Positions 26,796-35,346 of a DNA stretch of 64,000 nucleotides are shown here, in pieces. A program made the translations under genes and the position numbers. Every line of letters starts with the position of its first letter. The stretch's first letter is position 1. Origin of the DNA: Rhodobacteraceae bacterium EL53. Its GTDB lineage: Bacteria > Pseudomonadota > Alphaproteobacteria > Rhodobacterales > Rhodobacteraceae. Location of the stretch: the NCBI GenBank assembly GCA_900313015.1, contig OMPR01000010.1:372001-436000 (forward strand), written 5' to 3'. The notes under the pieces were generated by a model. That model did no database searches and was not told where the DNA came from. It was given only the letters and a program-made list of their open reading frames with translations.

Positions 26796-29700
26796 ATGGC
26801 ATCATATAACGCTCGGGGACGTGACCCATTGTTGGACAGCACTATGCAGGCGGCAATCGAGAAACGCGGTAAGGAATTGATCGGCATCGCTTTGATCATT
26901 CTTGGTCTGATGGCCGCTGCCATGATCGGATCTTATACGCCGGATGATCCAAACTGGATGGTTTCGACGGATGCGCCTGTGCAGAACTGGATGGGCCGGA
27001 TCGGGGCATCCATTGCCGCGCCATTGTTTATGATTGTGGGCTGGGGCAGCTGGGGCCTTGCACTGGTTTTGATCGGTTGGGGCATTCGGTTTGCGGGGCA
27101 TTGGGGTGAAGACCGGGCCGTCGCGCGGTTGATTTTTGTGCCGATCTGGATCGCGGTTGTGGCCATCTATGCCTCAACTTTGGTGCCGGGATTGGAATGG
27201 CGGAATACGCACAGCTTTGGTCTGGGTGGGTTGTTCGGCGATACCGTCATGGGCGCATTGCTGACTCTGTTGCCAATTGGCTCGCATTTCATGATCAAAC
27301 TAATGTCGCTGTTGATGGCGGTTGGCATGGTGTCCTTGGCTGTCTTCGTTCTTGGATTTACACGCGCGGACGTTCAAAAAGGGCTGCGGTTTGTCATTGT
27401 TGGCATCATCGTGTGTTACGGGGCCTTGATGACCTTGCTGGGGCGTGGAGCCTCCGCCACGGTCGAAGCTGCCCGCACCCGACAAGCACAACGGACCGAA
27501 CGAAAGGAAGCGGAGCGCTATGCTGCTGAGCAGGCAGGGTTGGCAGAGCAAGCTGCATACGCCGCCCGCGCTGAAGCTGAAGCCAACGCAGTCGTCGAAG
27601 AGCCGCTGTACGAAGAACCAGTACGTCAAGAAATGGAGCAACCTGAGCCAGAGCCGGTTGTCCAACCCGAACCCAAGCAGGGTTTGTTGGCCCGGATGCC
27701 AAGTTTGATCCGCCGCCCAGAGCCGATGCCAGAGCCCGAGTTGGTCGAGCCTGCGCCGATTCAAGGGTACAATGCCATGCCCGGTGATGATCGTATCAAA
27801 GCGAAAATCGCTGATGCTGTTCGGTCGCGCCAACGCATCGATACACCACCAGAACCGCAGCCAGATCCAACGCGTCCTTTGACAAAAGGCCGGGGTCGGG
27901 GGCCCGATCCCTTGGTTTTGGATACGACGCCTCCAGTCTCACAACAGCCAGCTGAGCCCATTAGGACGCGCGAAGTTGAGCTGCCACCTGAACCGCCCGT
28001 TATGGCCCCTCAGGTCGCGCCGCAGGTTGCAATGCCTGCAGAGCCTCCGGTCATGACGCCGCAAATGCCAGCCAAACCTGCGATGTCGGCGGTGCCTATG
28101 CCACGGGTTGCACCCCAAGTGACGGTTGCTCCGGTCACGGTGTCCCAACCTGCGCCTCAGGCTACGATTGCTCCGGTCGCGACGCCCCAACCTGCGCCTC
28201 AGGCTACGATTGTTCCGGTCGCGGCGCCCCAACCTGTACCTCAGGCTACGATTGCTCCGGTTGTGCGCACCGAGCCTGCGCCGCAAATGACGCAGCCGGT
28301 GACACCTATGCAGCAAGACGTTGCTGATCCTTTGCCACGCATGCAACCTGCTCCGGTTTCGCCGCAAATCCCAGTGGCCGAGCCGCGTCGCGCTGTTGTT
28401 GAGCAGCCTGTTCGCAAGCCAACGCAACCCTCGCGCCGGGCGCAGGCCGAAGAACAGCCCGCATTGGCGTTTGAGGAAAAACCAGACGAATTTGAATTGC
28501 CTCCGCTCGGGTTGTTGGCCAACCCAATGGATATTGAACGCCATCATCTGAGTGACGAAGCGTTGGAAGAAAACGCGCGGATGCTGGAAAACGTGTTGGA
28601 TGACTACGGTGTAAAGGGCGAAATCGTTTCGGTTCGCCCCGGTCCGGTTGTCACGATGTACGAACTGGAACCCGCGCCGGGTTTGAAAGCCAGCCGCGTT
28701 ATTGGTCTGGCGGATGATATTGCGCGTTCTATGTCGGCACTGTCGGCCCGTGTTTCTACGGTTCCGGGTCGGTCCGTTATCGGGATCGAACTGCCGAATG
28801 AAAATCGGGAAAAGGTTGTTCTGCGCGAGATCTTGGCCAGCCGTGATTTCGGTGACAGCAACATGAGCCTGCCGCTTGCTTTGGGTAAAGATATCGGTGG
28901 CGACTCGGTTGTTGCAAACCTTGCCAAGATGCCTCACCTGCTGATTGCGGGGACCACGGGGTCGGGTAAATCGGTTGCAATCAACACGATGATCTTGTCG
29001 CTGCTTTACAAGCTGACACCGGATGAATGCCGGTTGATCATGATTGACCCCAAGATGTTGGAATTGTCTGTTTATGATGGCATTCCACACCTGCTCTCCC
29101 CCGTTGTGACGGACCCCAAAAAGGCTGTTGTGGCCTTGAAGTGGACCGTGGGCGAGATGGAAGACCGGTATCGCAAGATGTCCAAAATGGGCGTCCGGAA
29201 TATCGAAGGTTACAATGGTCGGGTCCGCGAAGCCCTGAAAAAAGGTGAAATGTTCAGTCGTACGGTTCAGACCGGATTTGATGACGACACTGGCGAGCCC
29301 GTGTTCGAGACGGAAGAGTTCGCACCAGAGGCGATGCCCTTTATCGTAGTGATCGTCGACGAAATGGCCGACTTGATGATGGTTGCCGGCAAAGAAATCG
29401 AAGCCTGCATTCAGCGACTGGCGCAGATGGCGCGTGCCTCGGGTATTCACTTGATCATGGCGACCCAGCGTCCGTCGGTCGATGTGATCACCGGTACGAT
29501 CAAGGCAAACTTCCCCACACGGATTTCGTTCCAGGTGACCTCGAAAATCGACAGCCGTACCATTTTGGGTGAAATGGGCGCCGAGCAACTGTTGGGCATG
29601 GGTGACATGCTGTACATGGCAGGTGGGGCCAAGATCACCCGGTGCCATGGCCCGTTTGTGTCAGACGAAGAAGTCGAAGAAATCGTGAACCATCTCAAGG

Positions 29701-29999
29701 CGTTTGGACCGCCGGAGTACATGAGCAATGTGTTGGATGGCCCTGACGAAGAAAAAGCCAGCAATATCGATGCTGTGCTTGGCTTGGGCGGGAACTCGGA
29801 TGGCGAAGATGCGCTGTATGACACGGCCGTGGCGATTGTAATCAAGGATCGCAAATGTTCGACATCTTACATTCAGCGTAAGCTCGCCATTGGTTACAAC
29901 AAGGCCGCGCGCCTTGTGGAGCAGATGGAAGACGAAGGATTGGTGTCCCCCGCAAACCACGTGGGTAAGCGTGAAATTTTAGTACCGGAACAACAGTAA
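26796..29999 (+). CDS. ftsK: DNA translocase FtsK
   Basis: 1067 aa. Four hydrophobic segments lie in the first 190 residues ([34 protein letters not shown] and two more), anchoring it at the septum. A Pro/Gln/Ala/Glu-rich linker spans about residues 230-570, with a 14-residue tandem repeat near residues 450-490. The motor domain has the Walker [13 protein letters not shown] near residue 719 and the Walker [15 protein letters not shown] near residue 850. The C-terminal gamma winged-helix (residues about 1000-1067) reads KOPS-like sites. It moves the chromosome termini through the division septum. lolA follows after 43 bp. Confidence 0.95.
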   Translation: MASYNARGRDPLLDSTMQAAIEKRGKELIGIALIILGLMAAAMIGSYTPDDPNWMVSTDAPVQNWMGRIGASIAAPLFMIVGWGSWGLALVLIGWGIRFAGHWGEDRAVARLIFVPIWIAVVAIYASTLVPGLEWRNTHSFGLGGLFGDTVMGALLTLLPIGSHFMIKLMSLLMAVGMVSLAVFVLGFTRADVQKGLRFVIVGIIVCYGALMTLLGRGASATVEAARTRQAQRTERKEAERYAAEQAGLAEQAAYAARAEAEANAVVEEPLYEEPVRQEMEQPEPEPVVQPEPKQGLLARMPSLIRRPEPMPEPELVEPAPIQGYNAMPGDDRIKAKIADAVRSRQRIDTPPEPQPDPTRPLTKGRGRGPDPLVLDTTPPVSQQPAEPIRTREVELPPEPPVMAPQVAPQVAMPAEPPVMTPQMPAKPAMSAVPMPRVAPQVTVAPVTVSQPAPQATIAPVATPQPAPQATIVPVAAPQPVPQATIAPVVRTEPAPQMTQPVTPMQQDVADPLPRMQPAPVSPQIPVAEPRRAVVEQPVRKPTQPSRRAQAEEQPALAFEEKPDEFELPPLGLLANPMDIERHHLSDEALEENARMLENVLDDYGVKGEIVSVRPGPVVTMYELEPAPGLKASRVIGLADDIARSMSALSARVSTVPGRSVIGIELPNENREKVVLREILASRDFGDSNMSLPLALGKDIGGDSVVANLAKMPHLLIAGTTGSGKSVAINTMILSLLYKLTPDECRLIMIDPKMLELSVYDGIPHLLSPVVTDPKKAVVALKWTVGEMEDRYRKMSKMGVRNIEGYNGRVREALKKGEMFSRTVQTGFDDDTGEPVFETEEFAPEAMPFIVVIVDEMADLMMVAGKEIEACIQRLAQMARASGIHLIMATQRPSVDVITGTIKANFPTRISFQVTSKIDSRTILGEMGAEQLLGMGDMLYMAGGAKITRCHGPFVSDEEVEEIVNHLKAFGPPEYMSNVLDGPDEEKASNIDAVLGLGGNSDGEDALYDTAVAIVIKDRKCSTSYIQRKLAIGYNKAARLVEQMEDEGLVSPANHVGKREILVPEQQ
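28144..28269 (+). repeat. Three 42-bp tandem repeats in the ftsK linker
   Basis: Three adjacent 42-bp units start at 28144, 28186 and 28228 with only a few differences. Each encodes 14 residues ending [12 protein letters not shown]. The repeat keeps frame, so copy number can change without a frameshift. A partial related unit precedes them at about 28110. It encodes part of the flexible linker between membrane and motor domains. Confidence 0.85.
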
Positions 30000-30042
30000 G
30001 TTCCGGCTTTCAATTTCGCGCAGGGTGATTATCTGGAGTGAC

Positions 30043-30633
30043 ATGAAACAGATTGCTTTCGCCTTGGCGCTGACGCTCAGCGCCCCCGCCGCTTGGGCCG
30101 CAGAAAAGCTGCCTTTGAACGAGATTTCGGAATACTTGAACCGCCTGAAAACGGTTCAGACCACGTTTACGCAGATCAATGATGACGGGTCCCTATCCAC
30201 CGGTAAGCTGTGGTTGCAGCGCCCGGGACGGATGCGGTTTGAGTATGATCCGCCGGAAAGTGCCGTTGTTACGGCCAAGGGGGGTACGGTCATCATCCAA
30301 GACCCCAAGTCCAACCAGCCTGCGGAGCAATACCCACTGAATCGGACGCCGCTATCGATCATTCTGGCTCGCAAAGTCGATCTTTCACGTGCCAACATGG
30401 TGGTGGGGCATGGGTTTGACGGAACTTCGACCGTGGTGACGGCGCAGGACCCTGAAAATCCGCAATATGGTAAGCTGGATCTGTTGTTTACCGGCGATCC
30501 AGTCGAATTGCGCAAATGGGTTGTGCATGATGGGGCAGGGTCCCAGACAACCGTAATTCTGGGGAAACTGACCAAGGGGAACAGCCTGAACCAGAATCTG
30601 TTCGTCAATGGAAAAGCCAGCGAGGACCGCTAA
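30043..30633 (+). CDS. lolA: Outer-membrane lipoprotein carrier protein LolA
   Basis: 196 aa from ATG at 30043. The signal peptide MKQIAFALALTLSAPAAWA is cleaved before AEKLPLNEI. LolA features: VQTTFTQINDDGSLSTGKLWLQRPGRMRFEYDPP in two parts from residue 37 to 70 (the beta-barrel strands of the lipid pocket) and the family's ISxxR-type turn. It carries lipoproteins from the LolCDE complex across the periplasm. The two lipoproteins in this window (LptE, DUF3576) are candidate cargo. Its stop codon lies inside the loop of a terminator hairpin. Confidence 0.9.
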   Translation: MKQIAFALALTLSAPAAWAAEKLPLNEISEYLNRLKTVQTTFTQINDDGSLSTGKLWLQRPGRMRFEYDPPESAVVTAKGGTVIIQDPKSNQPAEQYPLNRTPLSIILARKVDLSRANMVVGHGFDGTSTVVTAQDPENPQYGKLDLLFTGDPVELRKWVVHDGAGSQTTVILGKLTKGNSLNQNLFVNGKASEDR

Positions 30634-30650
30634 GCGCGGTCCTCTGTTTC
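30622..30650 (+). terminator. Terminator hairpin enclosing the lolA stop codon
   Basis: A perfect 9-bp stem (GAGGACCGC / GCGGTCCTC) with the lolA TAA in its 5-nt loop, followed by TGTTTCT. Because the stem includes the last codons of lolA, the ribosome must clear it before it forms. It also sits 8 bp from the stop of the convergent lytic transglycosylase gene. Confidence 0.7.
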
Positions 30651-30657
30651 TAGTGTA

Positions 30658-31245
30658 TCAGAACCGTCTCGGGCAACTGGCGATCTGGCGGCGGTACATG
30701 TCTGCACGGGCGGCAACATTGTCAGCAGTGCGCAAAAGCCAGGATTTAGAATTGTAAGACCCGCGTGCAAATCCGGTGTGGCCTTCGTGATAGGCCAAAT
30801 ATTGGTTGCGCGCATCGCCTAGGGAAATTCCGTTCCGATCGCGACTGATAGTCATATACCACCCCACGAAATCAGAGGCGTCGCGGATACGATCCCGTTT
30901 GGCGCTACTGCGTCCAGTTTCTTTCTTGTATTCCTTCCACGTGCCATCCAGGGCTTGGCTGTAGCCATAAGCGCTGCTTTGGCGGCCCATCGGTAGGACC
31001 CCGAGCACATATTTATGCGGTGTGCGCGCCTCGGCCCGATAACGGCTTTCTTGATAGATCGTCGCCATTTGAACATGCACCGGCACGCCCCATTTGCGTT
31101 CAGTTTTCTTGAACGCTTTGATATAGTCCGGGCGCTGTTTGGCAATGCTGCAGGCATTGTCCAAATCACGCGGTGGAATTTTTGATCCACCACCGCAAGA
31201 TGCTGCAAGCAGCACCAGTATCAGCGCGCAAAGAGATCTGCTCAT
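30658..31245 (-). CDS. SLT-domain lytic transglycosylase-like lipoprotein
   Basis: 195 aa. Lipobox AASC gives a lipidated Cys near residue 17. The core has the SLT catalytic Glu in QMATIYQESRYR near residue 66 (the ES motif), SSAYGYSQALDGTW near residue 92 and YLAYHEGHTGFARGSY near residue 150. It would cleave glycan strands of peptidoglycan from the outer-membrane face. It is a single gene converging on lolA. Confidence 0.85.
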   Translation of the reverse strand: MSRSLCALILVLLAASCGGGSKIPPRDLDNACSIAKQRPDYIKAFKKTERKWGVPVHVQMATIYQESRYRAEARTPHKYVLGVLPMGRQSSAYGYSQALDGTWKEYKKETGRSSAKRDRIRDASDFVGWYMTISRDRNGISLGDARNQYLAYHEGHTGFARGSYNSKSWLLRTADNVAARADMYRRQIASCPRRF

Positions 31246-31308
31246 CTGCCTCTTGCCCTTTTTTTCGAAGATATTAACGCAAGACGGCCTGCGAGGAAAT
31301 CACATTTC

Positions 31309-32169
31309 CTATAGCAAGATAGCCAATACCAGCGGGAGTGCCGCAACGGACATCAGAGTTGAGGTTACGACCATGCCCGCAACCGCGTTTGAGTCCGCCC
31401 CGAATCGTTCAGCCAACAAGTAAGATGTAACTGCGACTGGGGTGACCATCTGCAAAACCAAGACGCCAAAGGCTTCGTCGGTCAGTTCAAACAATATGGC
31501 GACGGACCAGCCAAGGGCAAAAGAAACGACAAGTTTGATAAGAGACAACCAGATCGCTTTGCCGATTTTGTCGGGTGTCAAACGGGCAACGGCCACGCCG
31601 AGCGTGACAAGCATCATAGGCACCGCCATTTGCCCGATCAGCTCAAGCCCGTTGGTCAGGAATGTTGGGGTTTGCCAGCCCTGCCACAGGAAGACGGCGC
31701 CAAGTATCGTCGCCCAGACCATGGGTTGTCGTAAAACGGTGCCCAACGATCCACGTCCCGCAAACAGATAAATCCCATAGGTGAAAGACCACAGGGCGGT
31801 CACAGACAGGAACACCACCGCATAGCCCAGCCCCGCCTGACCAAAGGCAAAGATACAAAGCGGCAGACCCAGATTTCCGGTGTTGCCAAAAACAAGGGGC
31901 GATAGATAGCTGCGCTGATCAATACCAGTTACCCGCACAAAGACCCAAAACACCACGGTCAGCGCCAGATTCGCGGCAATCGTTGCCAAGGTGAAGCGGC
32001 CCAGATCATCGCCGGCAATTTCGGTCTGCATCAGGGCGACGAAGATAAGGCAGGGGACCGCAAGGGTTGTAGCCAAGCGCGTGACGAACTGAATCCGGTA
32101 CTCGAATCCGAGTTTGACCCAGGTAAATCCAACTGCCGCCAACATAAAAACGGGAGCGACGATTTCCAT
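31309..32169 (-). CDS. AEC family (auxin efflux carrier-type) transporter
   Basis: 286 aa from ATG at 32169 (MEIVAPVFMLAAVGFTWVK); a longer frame to 32217 is not conserved. Ten hydrophobic segments are visible. NTGNLGLPLCIFAFG near residue 100 and the C-terminal LQMVTPVAVTSYLLAERFGADSNAVAG are AEC hallmarks. Family members carry malonate, malate or other organic acids; the substrate here is unknown. It diverges from hspQ. Confidence 0.9.
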   Translation of the reverse strand: MEIVAPVFMLAAVGFTWVKLGFEYRIQFVTRLATTLAVPCLIFVALMQTEIAGDDLGRFTLATIAANLALTVVFWVFVRVTGIDQRSYLSPLVFGNTGNLGLPLCIFAFGQAGLGYAVVFLSVTALWSFTYGIYLFAGRGSLGTVLRQPMVWATILGAVFLWQGWQTPTFLTNGLELIGQMAVPMMLVTLGVAVARLTPDKIGKAIWLSLIKLVVSFALGWSVAILFELTDEAFGVLVLQMVTPVAVTSYLLAERFGADSNAVAGMVVTSTLMSVAALPLVLAILL

Positions 32170-32269
32170 GACTGTTAAAGTAAGGTTCACAGACTGTTTC
32201 CTTAAAATACGGATCAATTGTTGGACAATGGTGGCGCCTTGGGGGTACTAACAAGGCATAGGGGCTAAA

Positions 32270-32602
32270 ATGACAATGCTAAAAACACGCGCCAAATATC
32301 ATTTGGGACAAGTGGTTCGCCACAAGAAACACCCGTTTAGAGGTGTGGTTTTTGATGTGGATCCACAGTTTTCCAACACCGACGAATGGTATCAAGCCAT
32401 TCCCGAAGATAGCCGGCCAGTCAAAGAGCAGCCCTTTTATCATTTGCTGGCTGAAAACGACCAAAGTTACTATGTCGCTTATGTCTCCGAACAAAACTTG
32501 GTTGCAGACTATTCCGGTGAACCTGTGGACCACCCCGATATTCCCGACATGTTCGGGCCGTTTCAGGACGGGTCTTACCCACTTCACTTTCAGTTGAACT
32601 GA
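32270..32602 (+). CDS. hspQ: Heat shock protein HspQ
   Basis: 110 aa. HLGQVVRHKKHPFRGVVFDVDPQF near the start (read as two adjacent motifs), NTDEWYQAIPE near residue 37, and PFYHLLAENDQSYYVAYVSEQNL near residue 60 match HspQ, a small SH3-like protein that acts as a Lon protease specificity factor and binds hemimethylated oriC in enterics. The start at 32270 has AGGGG upstream. A short inverted repeat (GCCTTG / CAAGGC, 32236-32257) lies in its promoter region. Confidence 0.92.
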   Translation: MTMLKTRAKYHLGQVVRHKKHPFRGVVFDVDPQFSNTDEWYQAIPEDSRPVKEQPFYHLLAENDQSYYVAYVSEQNLVADYSGEPVDHPDIPDMFGPFQDGSYPLHFQLN

Positions 32603-32604
32603 TT

Positions 32605-32632
32605 AAATCCCCGCCAGATTGAGCGGGGATTT
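32605..32632. terminator. Bidirectional terminator between hspQ and the GGT-like gene
   Basis: A perfect 10-bp stem (AAATCCCCGC / GCGGGGATTT) with an 8-nt loop, 2 bp after the hspQ stop and 4 bp before the convergent stop at 32637. It can serve both transcripts, though its T-runs are short. Confidence 0.8.
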
Positions 32633-32636
32633 CGCA

Positions 32637-34214
32637 TTAATAGCCCAGTGCACAGCCATCTTTACGTGGATCGCTGGCCCCTTCGAGGACACCATCAGGG
32701 CGAATACGAATCGCTTGGGCCCCGCCAATCGCGGTGTCTGGTGCGGCGACGTCATGACCAAGGTCCGCCAGTTCCTGTCGCACTGTGTCCCCATACCCGC
32801 GTTCTACTTTGAGTTTGCCTGCATCCGCAAAGGCACGGGGGGCATCAATGGTTTGCTGCAATCCCATGTCAAAATCCGTCAGGTTGGAGACAAATCGAGC
32901 ATGGCCGTTGGGTTGGTACGCCCCGCCCATAACACCAAAGGGCATTGTGACCTGCCCATCCTCACATAACATTCCGGGGATGATGGTGTGCATCGGCCTC
33001 TTGCGACTGCCCAACTCGTTCGGGTGTCCGTCTTGCAGTGTAAATCCGGCACCGCGGTTCTGGAGGAGGATGCCGAATTTTTCTGAGGCGATCCCGGATC
33101 CGAAACCGTGAAAGATCGAATAGATCAGCGAAACCGCCATGCGATCTTTGTCGACCACGGTGATATAGATGGTGTCCTTGTGGACCGCTTCGGTGAGCGG
33201 TGCAGCGGCTTTCATCGCCTGTTTGGGATTGATCAACGCGGCAAGGGCAGCGGCCGTTTCTGGGGCGAGCATATAGTCTAGACGCGCCATGTGATCGGGG
33301 TCGGCCAAAAAGCGATTTCGGGCATCGTAGGCCAGCTTTGCGGCCTCTGCCTCGATATGGATGCGTTCTGACCCTAGGGGGTTCATCGAAGAAATATCGA
33401 AATGCTTGAGGATGTTGAGCATCAGAATCGCCGTGGCGCCTTGCCCATTCGGTGGATGCTCGACCAGATCCATGCCCTTGTACGTGCCGCTGATGGGGGT
33501 AGTTGCATCACAGGTTGTGTCCGCGAAATCCTGTAAGCTGTGAACGCCGCCCAACTTGGTGAGGGCGGCCTGCATGTCTTCGGCGACTTCGCCGGTATAG
33601 AACGCATCCCGGCCCTGTTTGGCGACGCGGCGCAGAACCTCTGCCTGTCCGGGGGCGCGAAAGATATCCCCGACCTTTGGGGGTTTGCCGCCTAGCAAAT
33701 AAGAGGAGCGCGCTGCACCTTGCAGGGTGGGTGCGCTGTCGTGCCAATCAAAAGCGACCCGTGCTGCAACGGGCACGCCGTGATCTGCATAATGGATGGC
33801 GGGTTGCAGTAGCTGATCCAGCCCGAGTGTGCCAACCGTTTCGGCCAAATGACAAAACGCGGCCATTGCACCGGGGAGGGTCACGGAATGGGGGCTGGTC
33901 AAGGGAATATGATCTAGGCCAGCATCCCGTAAGTGTGCGGCATTGGCCGCGCGCGGTGCACGACCTGAGCCGTTCAGGGCATGGATTTGGCTGTCGCCGG
34001 GCCGGGAATAGAGAACAAAGCAATCCCCGCCGATGCCCGTCATTTGTGGCTCACATATGCCCAGCAAAATGGCGGCGGAAATCGCGGCATCCATGGCGTT
34101 GCCGCCTTGTTTCAGGATGTCGATGGCGGTTTGTGCTGCAAGGGGGTGCGATGTGGCGCACATCCCGTTGCTCGTCAGAACCTCAGATCTGCCAGGTAAG
34201 TGAAAGTCGCGCAT
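32637..34214 (-). CDS. Gamma-glutamyltransferase family protein
   Basis: 525 aa. The Ntn-hydrolase Thr is in KDTIYITVVDKD near residue 350, with the usual TTHYSVVD partly altered (Ile after the nucleophile Thr), so autoprocessing into two subunits is expected to occur there. EHPPNGQGATAILMLNIL near residue 245 and PFGVMGGAYQPNGHARFVSN near residue 435 are family marks. No signal peptide is evident, unlike secreted GGT, suggesting a cytoplasmic GGT-like enzyme such as an acyl- or amide-hydrolysing member. The substrate is open. Confidence 0.85.
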   Translation of the reverse strand: MRDFHLPGRSEVLTSNGMCATSHPLAAQTAIDILKQGGNAMDAAISAAILLGICEPQMTGIGGDCFVLYSRPGDSQIHALNGSGRAPRAANAAHLRDAGLDHIPLTSPHSVTLPGAMAAFCHLAETVGTLGLDQLLQPAIHYADHGVPVAARVAFDWHDSAPTLQGAARSSYLLGGKPPKVGDIFRAPGQAEVLRRVAKQGRDAFYTGEVAEDMQAALTKLGGVHSLQDFADTTCDATTPISGTYKGMDLVEHPPNGQGATAILMLNILKHFDISSMNPLGSERIHIEAEAAKLAYDARNRFLADPDHMARLDYMLAPETAAALAALINPKQAMKAAAPLTEAVHKDTIYITVVDKDRMAVSLIYSIFHGFGSGIASEKFGILLQNRGAGFTLQDGHPNELGSRKRPMHTIIPGMLCEDGQVTMPFGVMGGAYQPNGHARFVSNLTDFDMGLQQTIDAPRAFADAGKLKVERGYGDTVRQELADLGHDVAAPDTAIGGAQAIRIRPDGVLEGASDPRKDGCALGY

Positions 34215-34303
34215 GGGGGCCTCTTTTCCCGTTCATCGTATCGACCGTAGGTCGCCGAGGCGGGAATTCCAATCGTGAGTTTTCGAAAGGGAGGATAGTC
34301 CTC

Positions 34304-34342
34304 GGCGTCACGTACTGGGTGGGGGCTGTTACACGTGACGCC
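34304..34342. repeat. 10-bp perfect inverted repeat, 19-nt spacer
   Basis: GGCGTCACGT (34304-34313) and ACGTGACGCC (34333-34342). It lies in the 225-bp gap upstream of the GGT-like gene and downstream of the anti-sigma gene. ACGTACTG occurs at 34310-34317 and again about 50 bp further on. No T-run follows on either strand, so it is more likely an operator or RNA hairpin than a terminator. Confidence 0.75.
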
Positions 34343-34439
34343 AAGGGAAGCCTTATGCAGCTACACGTACTGTATGTCGTGTGTTTGGGGCGGCAGTGCG
34401 AAACAAATGAGGCTTAAATGTGTTTGATGAGTTTTTTCA

Positions 34440-34916
34440 TCACGGCTGCGTACAAGGCAGGTCAAAACCCAAGGACAAAAGGTTATGCCCCTCTTCCCGT
34501 TGATAGCTGATATCGCTGGCGATCTGGCGGATCATAAACCAACCAAATCCGCCTTCGGGAAGGTCTTGCCGATCGACATCCAAATTAGCGGCTTCTCCTG
34601 CAGGCAACTGATTTGAAGGCAGCGGGTGCCCCATGTCACAGATACGAACATCCAGCCGGTTCACGTGAAAGGTGCACCTTACGCGCACTTTGCCTGGCTC
34701 AATGCCGGTGTAGGCATGTTCCACGACATTGTTGATTGCCTCGGCCAAGGCAATTTCAACGTCCCCTGCTTTGTCTTCTGACAACCCGCGTTCTTTGAGT
34801 TGGCTAGCGACGGCGCATATTCCAGCCCTCGCTTCCAACTCTGTGGCGCGGAACGATAAGGCAAACCCATCTCGTCTACGGTTCAGGTTCAAACCGGTCA
34901 CTCCTGTTGAGTTCAA
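34440..34916 (-). CDS. RsbW-like anti-sigma factor / HATPase
   Basis: 158 aa, a GHKL ATPase domain of the serine-kinase anti-sigma type. The N box is in VEIALAEAINNVVEHAY near residue 58, the G1 box in DVRICDMGHPLP near residue 93 and the G2 region in GGFGWFMIRQIA near residue 125. Such proteins bind a sigma factor or phosphorylate a STAS antagonist. The start looks like TTG at 34916 overlapping the STAS stop (TTGA); GTG at 34901 is an alternative. Its target sigma factor is not in the window. Confidence 0.88.
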   Translation of the reverse strand: MNSTGVTGLNLNRRRDGFALSFRATELEARAGICAVASQLKERGLSEDKAGDVEIALAEAINNVVEHAYTGIEPGKVRVRCTFHVNRLDVRICDMGHPLPSNQLPAGEAANLDVDRQDLPEGGFGWFMIRQIASDISYQREEGHNLLSLGFDLPCTQP

Positions 34917-35251
34917 TTCACGCCGTCAGCGAGTGCATCGTCAAGGGACGCGAACAGGTTGAACACAGTATCCATTCGGGTCAGGCGAAACACCTTGTCC
35001 ACGACGGGTGTTAACCCCGCCAAATCCAGTTTTCGGTTGGCCCCCAATTGTTTCATAGATGCGACAATGGCCCCAAGGCCGCTGGAATCAATAAAAGTGA
35101 CGGCAGAGAGATCCAAAATAATGCGATCAGGCCCGCCTTCGGTTTCTGCTCGCATGTCTTCCTTAAACTGAATGGCCATTGCCGCGTCGATCCGATCGGC
35201 ACTTACGGTGATGACACGTGCATCGCCACTTTGCGTACTGGTCAGGCTCAT
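34913..35251 (-). CDS. STAS-domain anti-anti-sigma factor
   Basis: 112 aa, a single STAS domain. The phosphoacceptor Ser lies in VTFIDSSGLGAIV near residue 57, the expected place, followed by the helix KQLGANRKLDLAGL. It would bind the RsbW-like kinase encoded directly downstream (4-bp overlap) and release its sigma factor; phosphorylation by the kinase would switch this off. No PP2C phosphatase (RsbU/RsbP type) is adjacent, so the stimulus input lies elsewhere. Confidence 0.9.
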   Translation of the reverse strand: MSLTSTQSGDARVITVSADRIDAAMAIQFKEDMRAETEGGPDRIILDLSAVTFIDSSGLGAIVASMKQLGANRKLDLAGLTPVVDKVFRLTRMDTVFNLFASLDDALADGVN

Positions 35252-35346
35252 GTTTTTCTTCCTTCGTGGCTACCTATCGACGCATAGGCTAGACGCCAAT
35301 TCTTACTATTCGGTATTCATTGCCGGAAAGTTGGAGGAAACAGCAG

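Noticed and set aside
28144-28269. Could the 42-bp repeats be a CRISPR array
   Set aside because: The units are contiguous without spacers, in frame, and encode the FtsK linker; no cas genes are near.
27939-29648. Long minus-strand open frame (569 codons) inside ftsK
   Set aside because: Antisense to the ftsK linker and motor domain; its Arg/His/Asn-rich, repetitive translation mirrors the proline-rich linker and matches no family.
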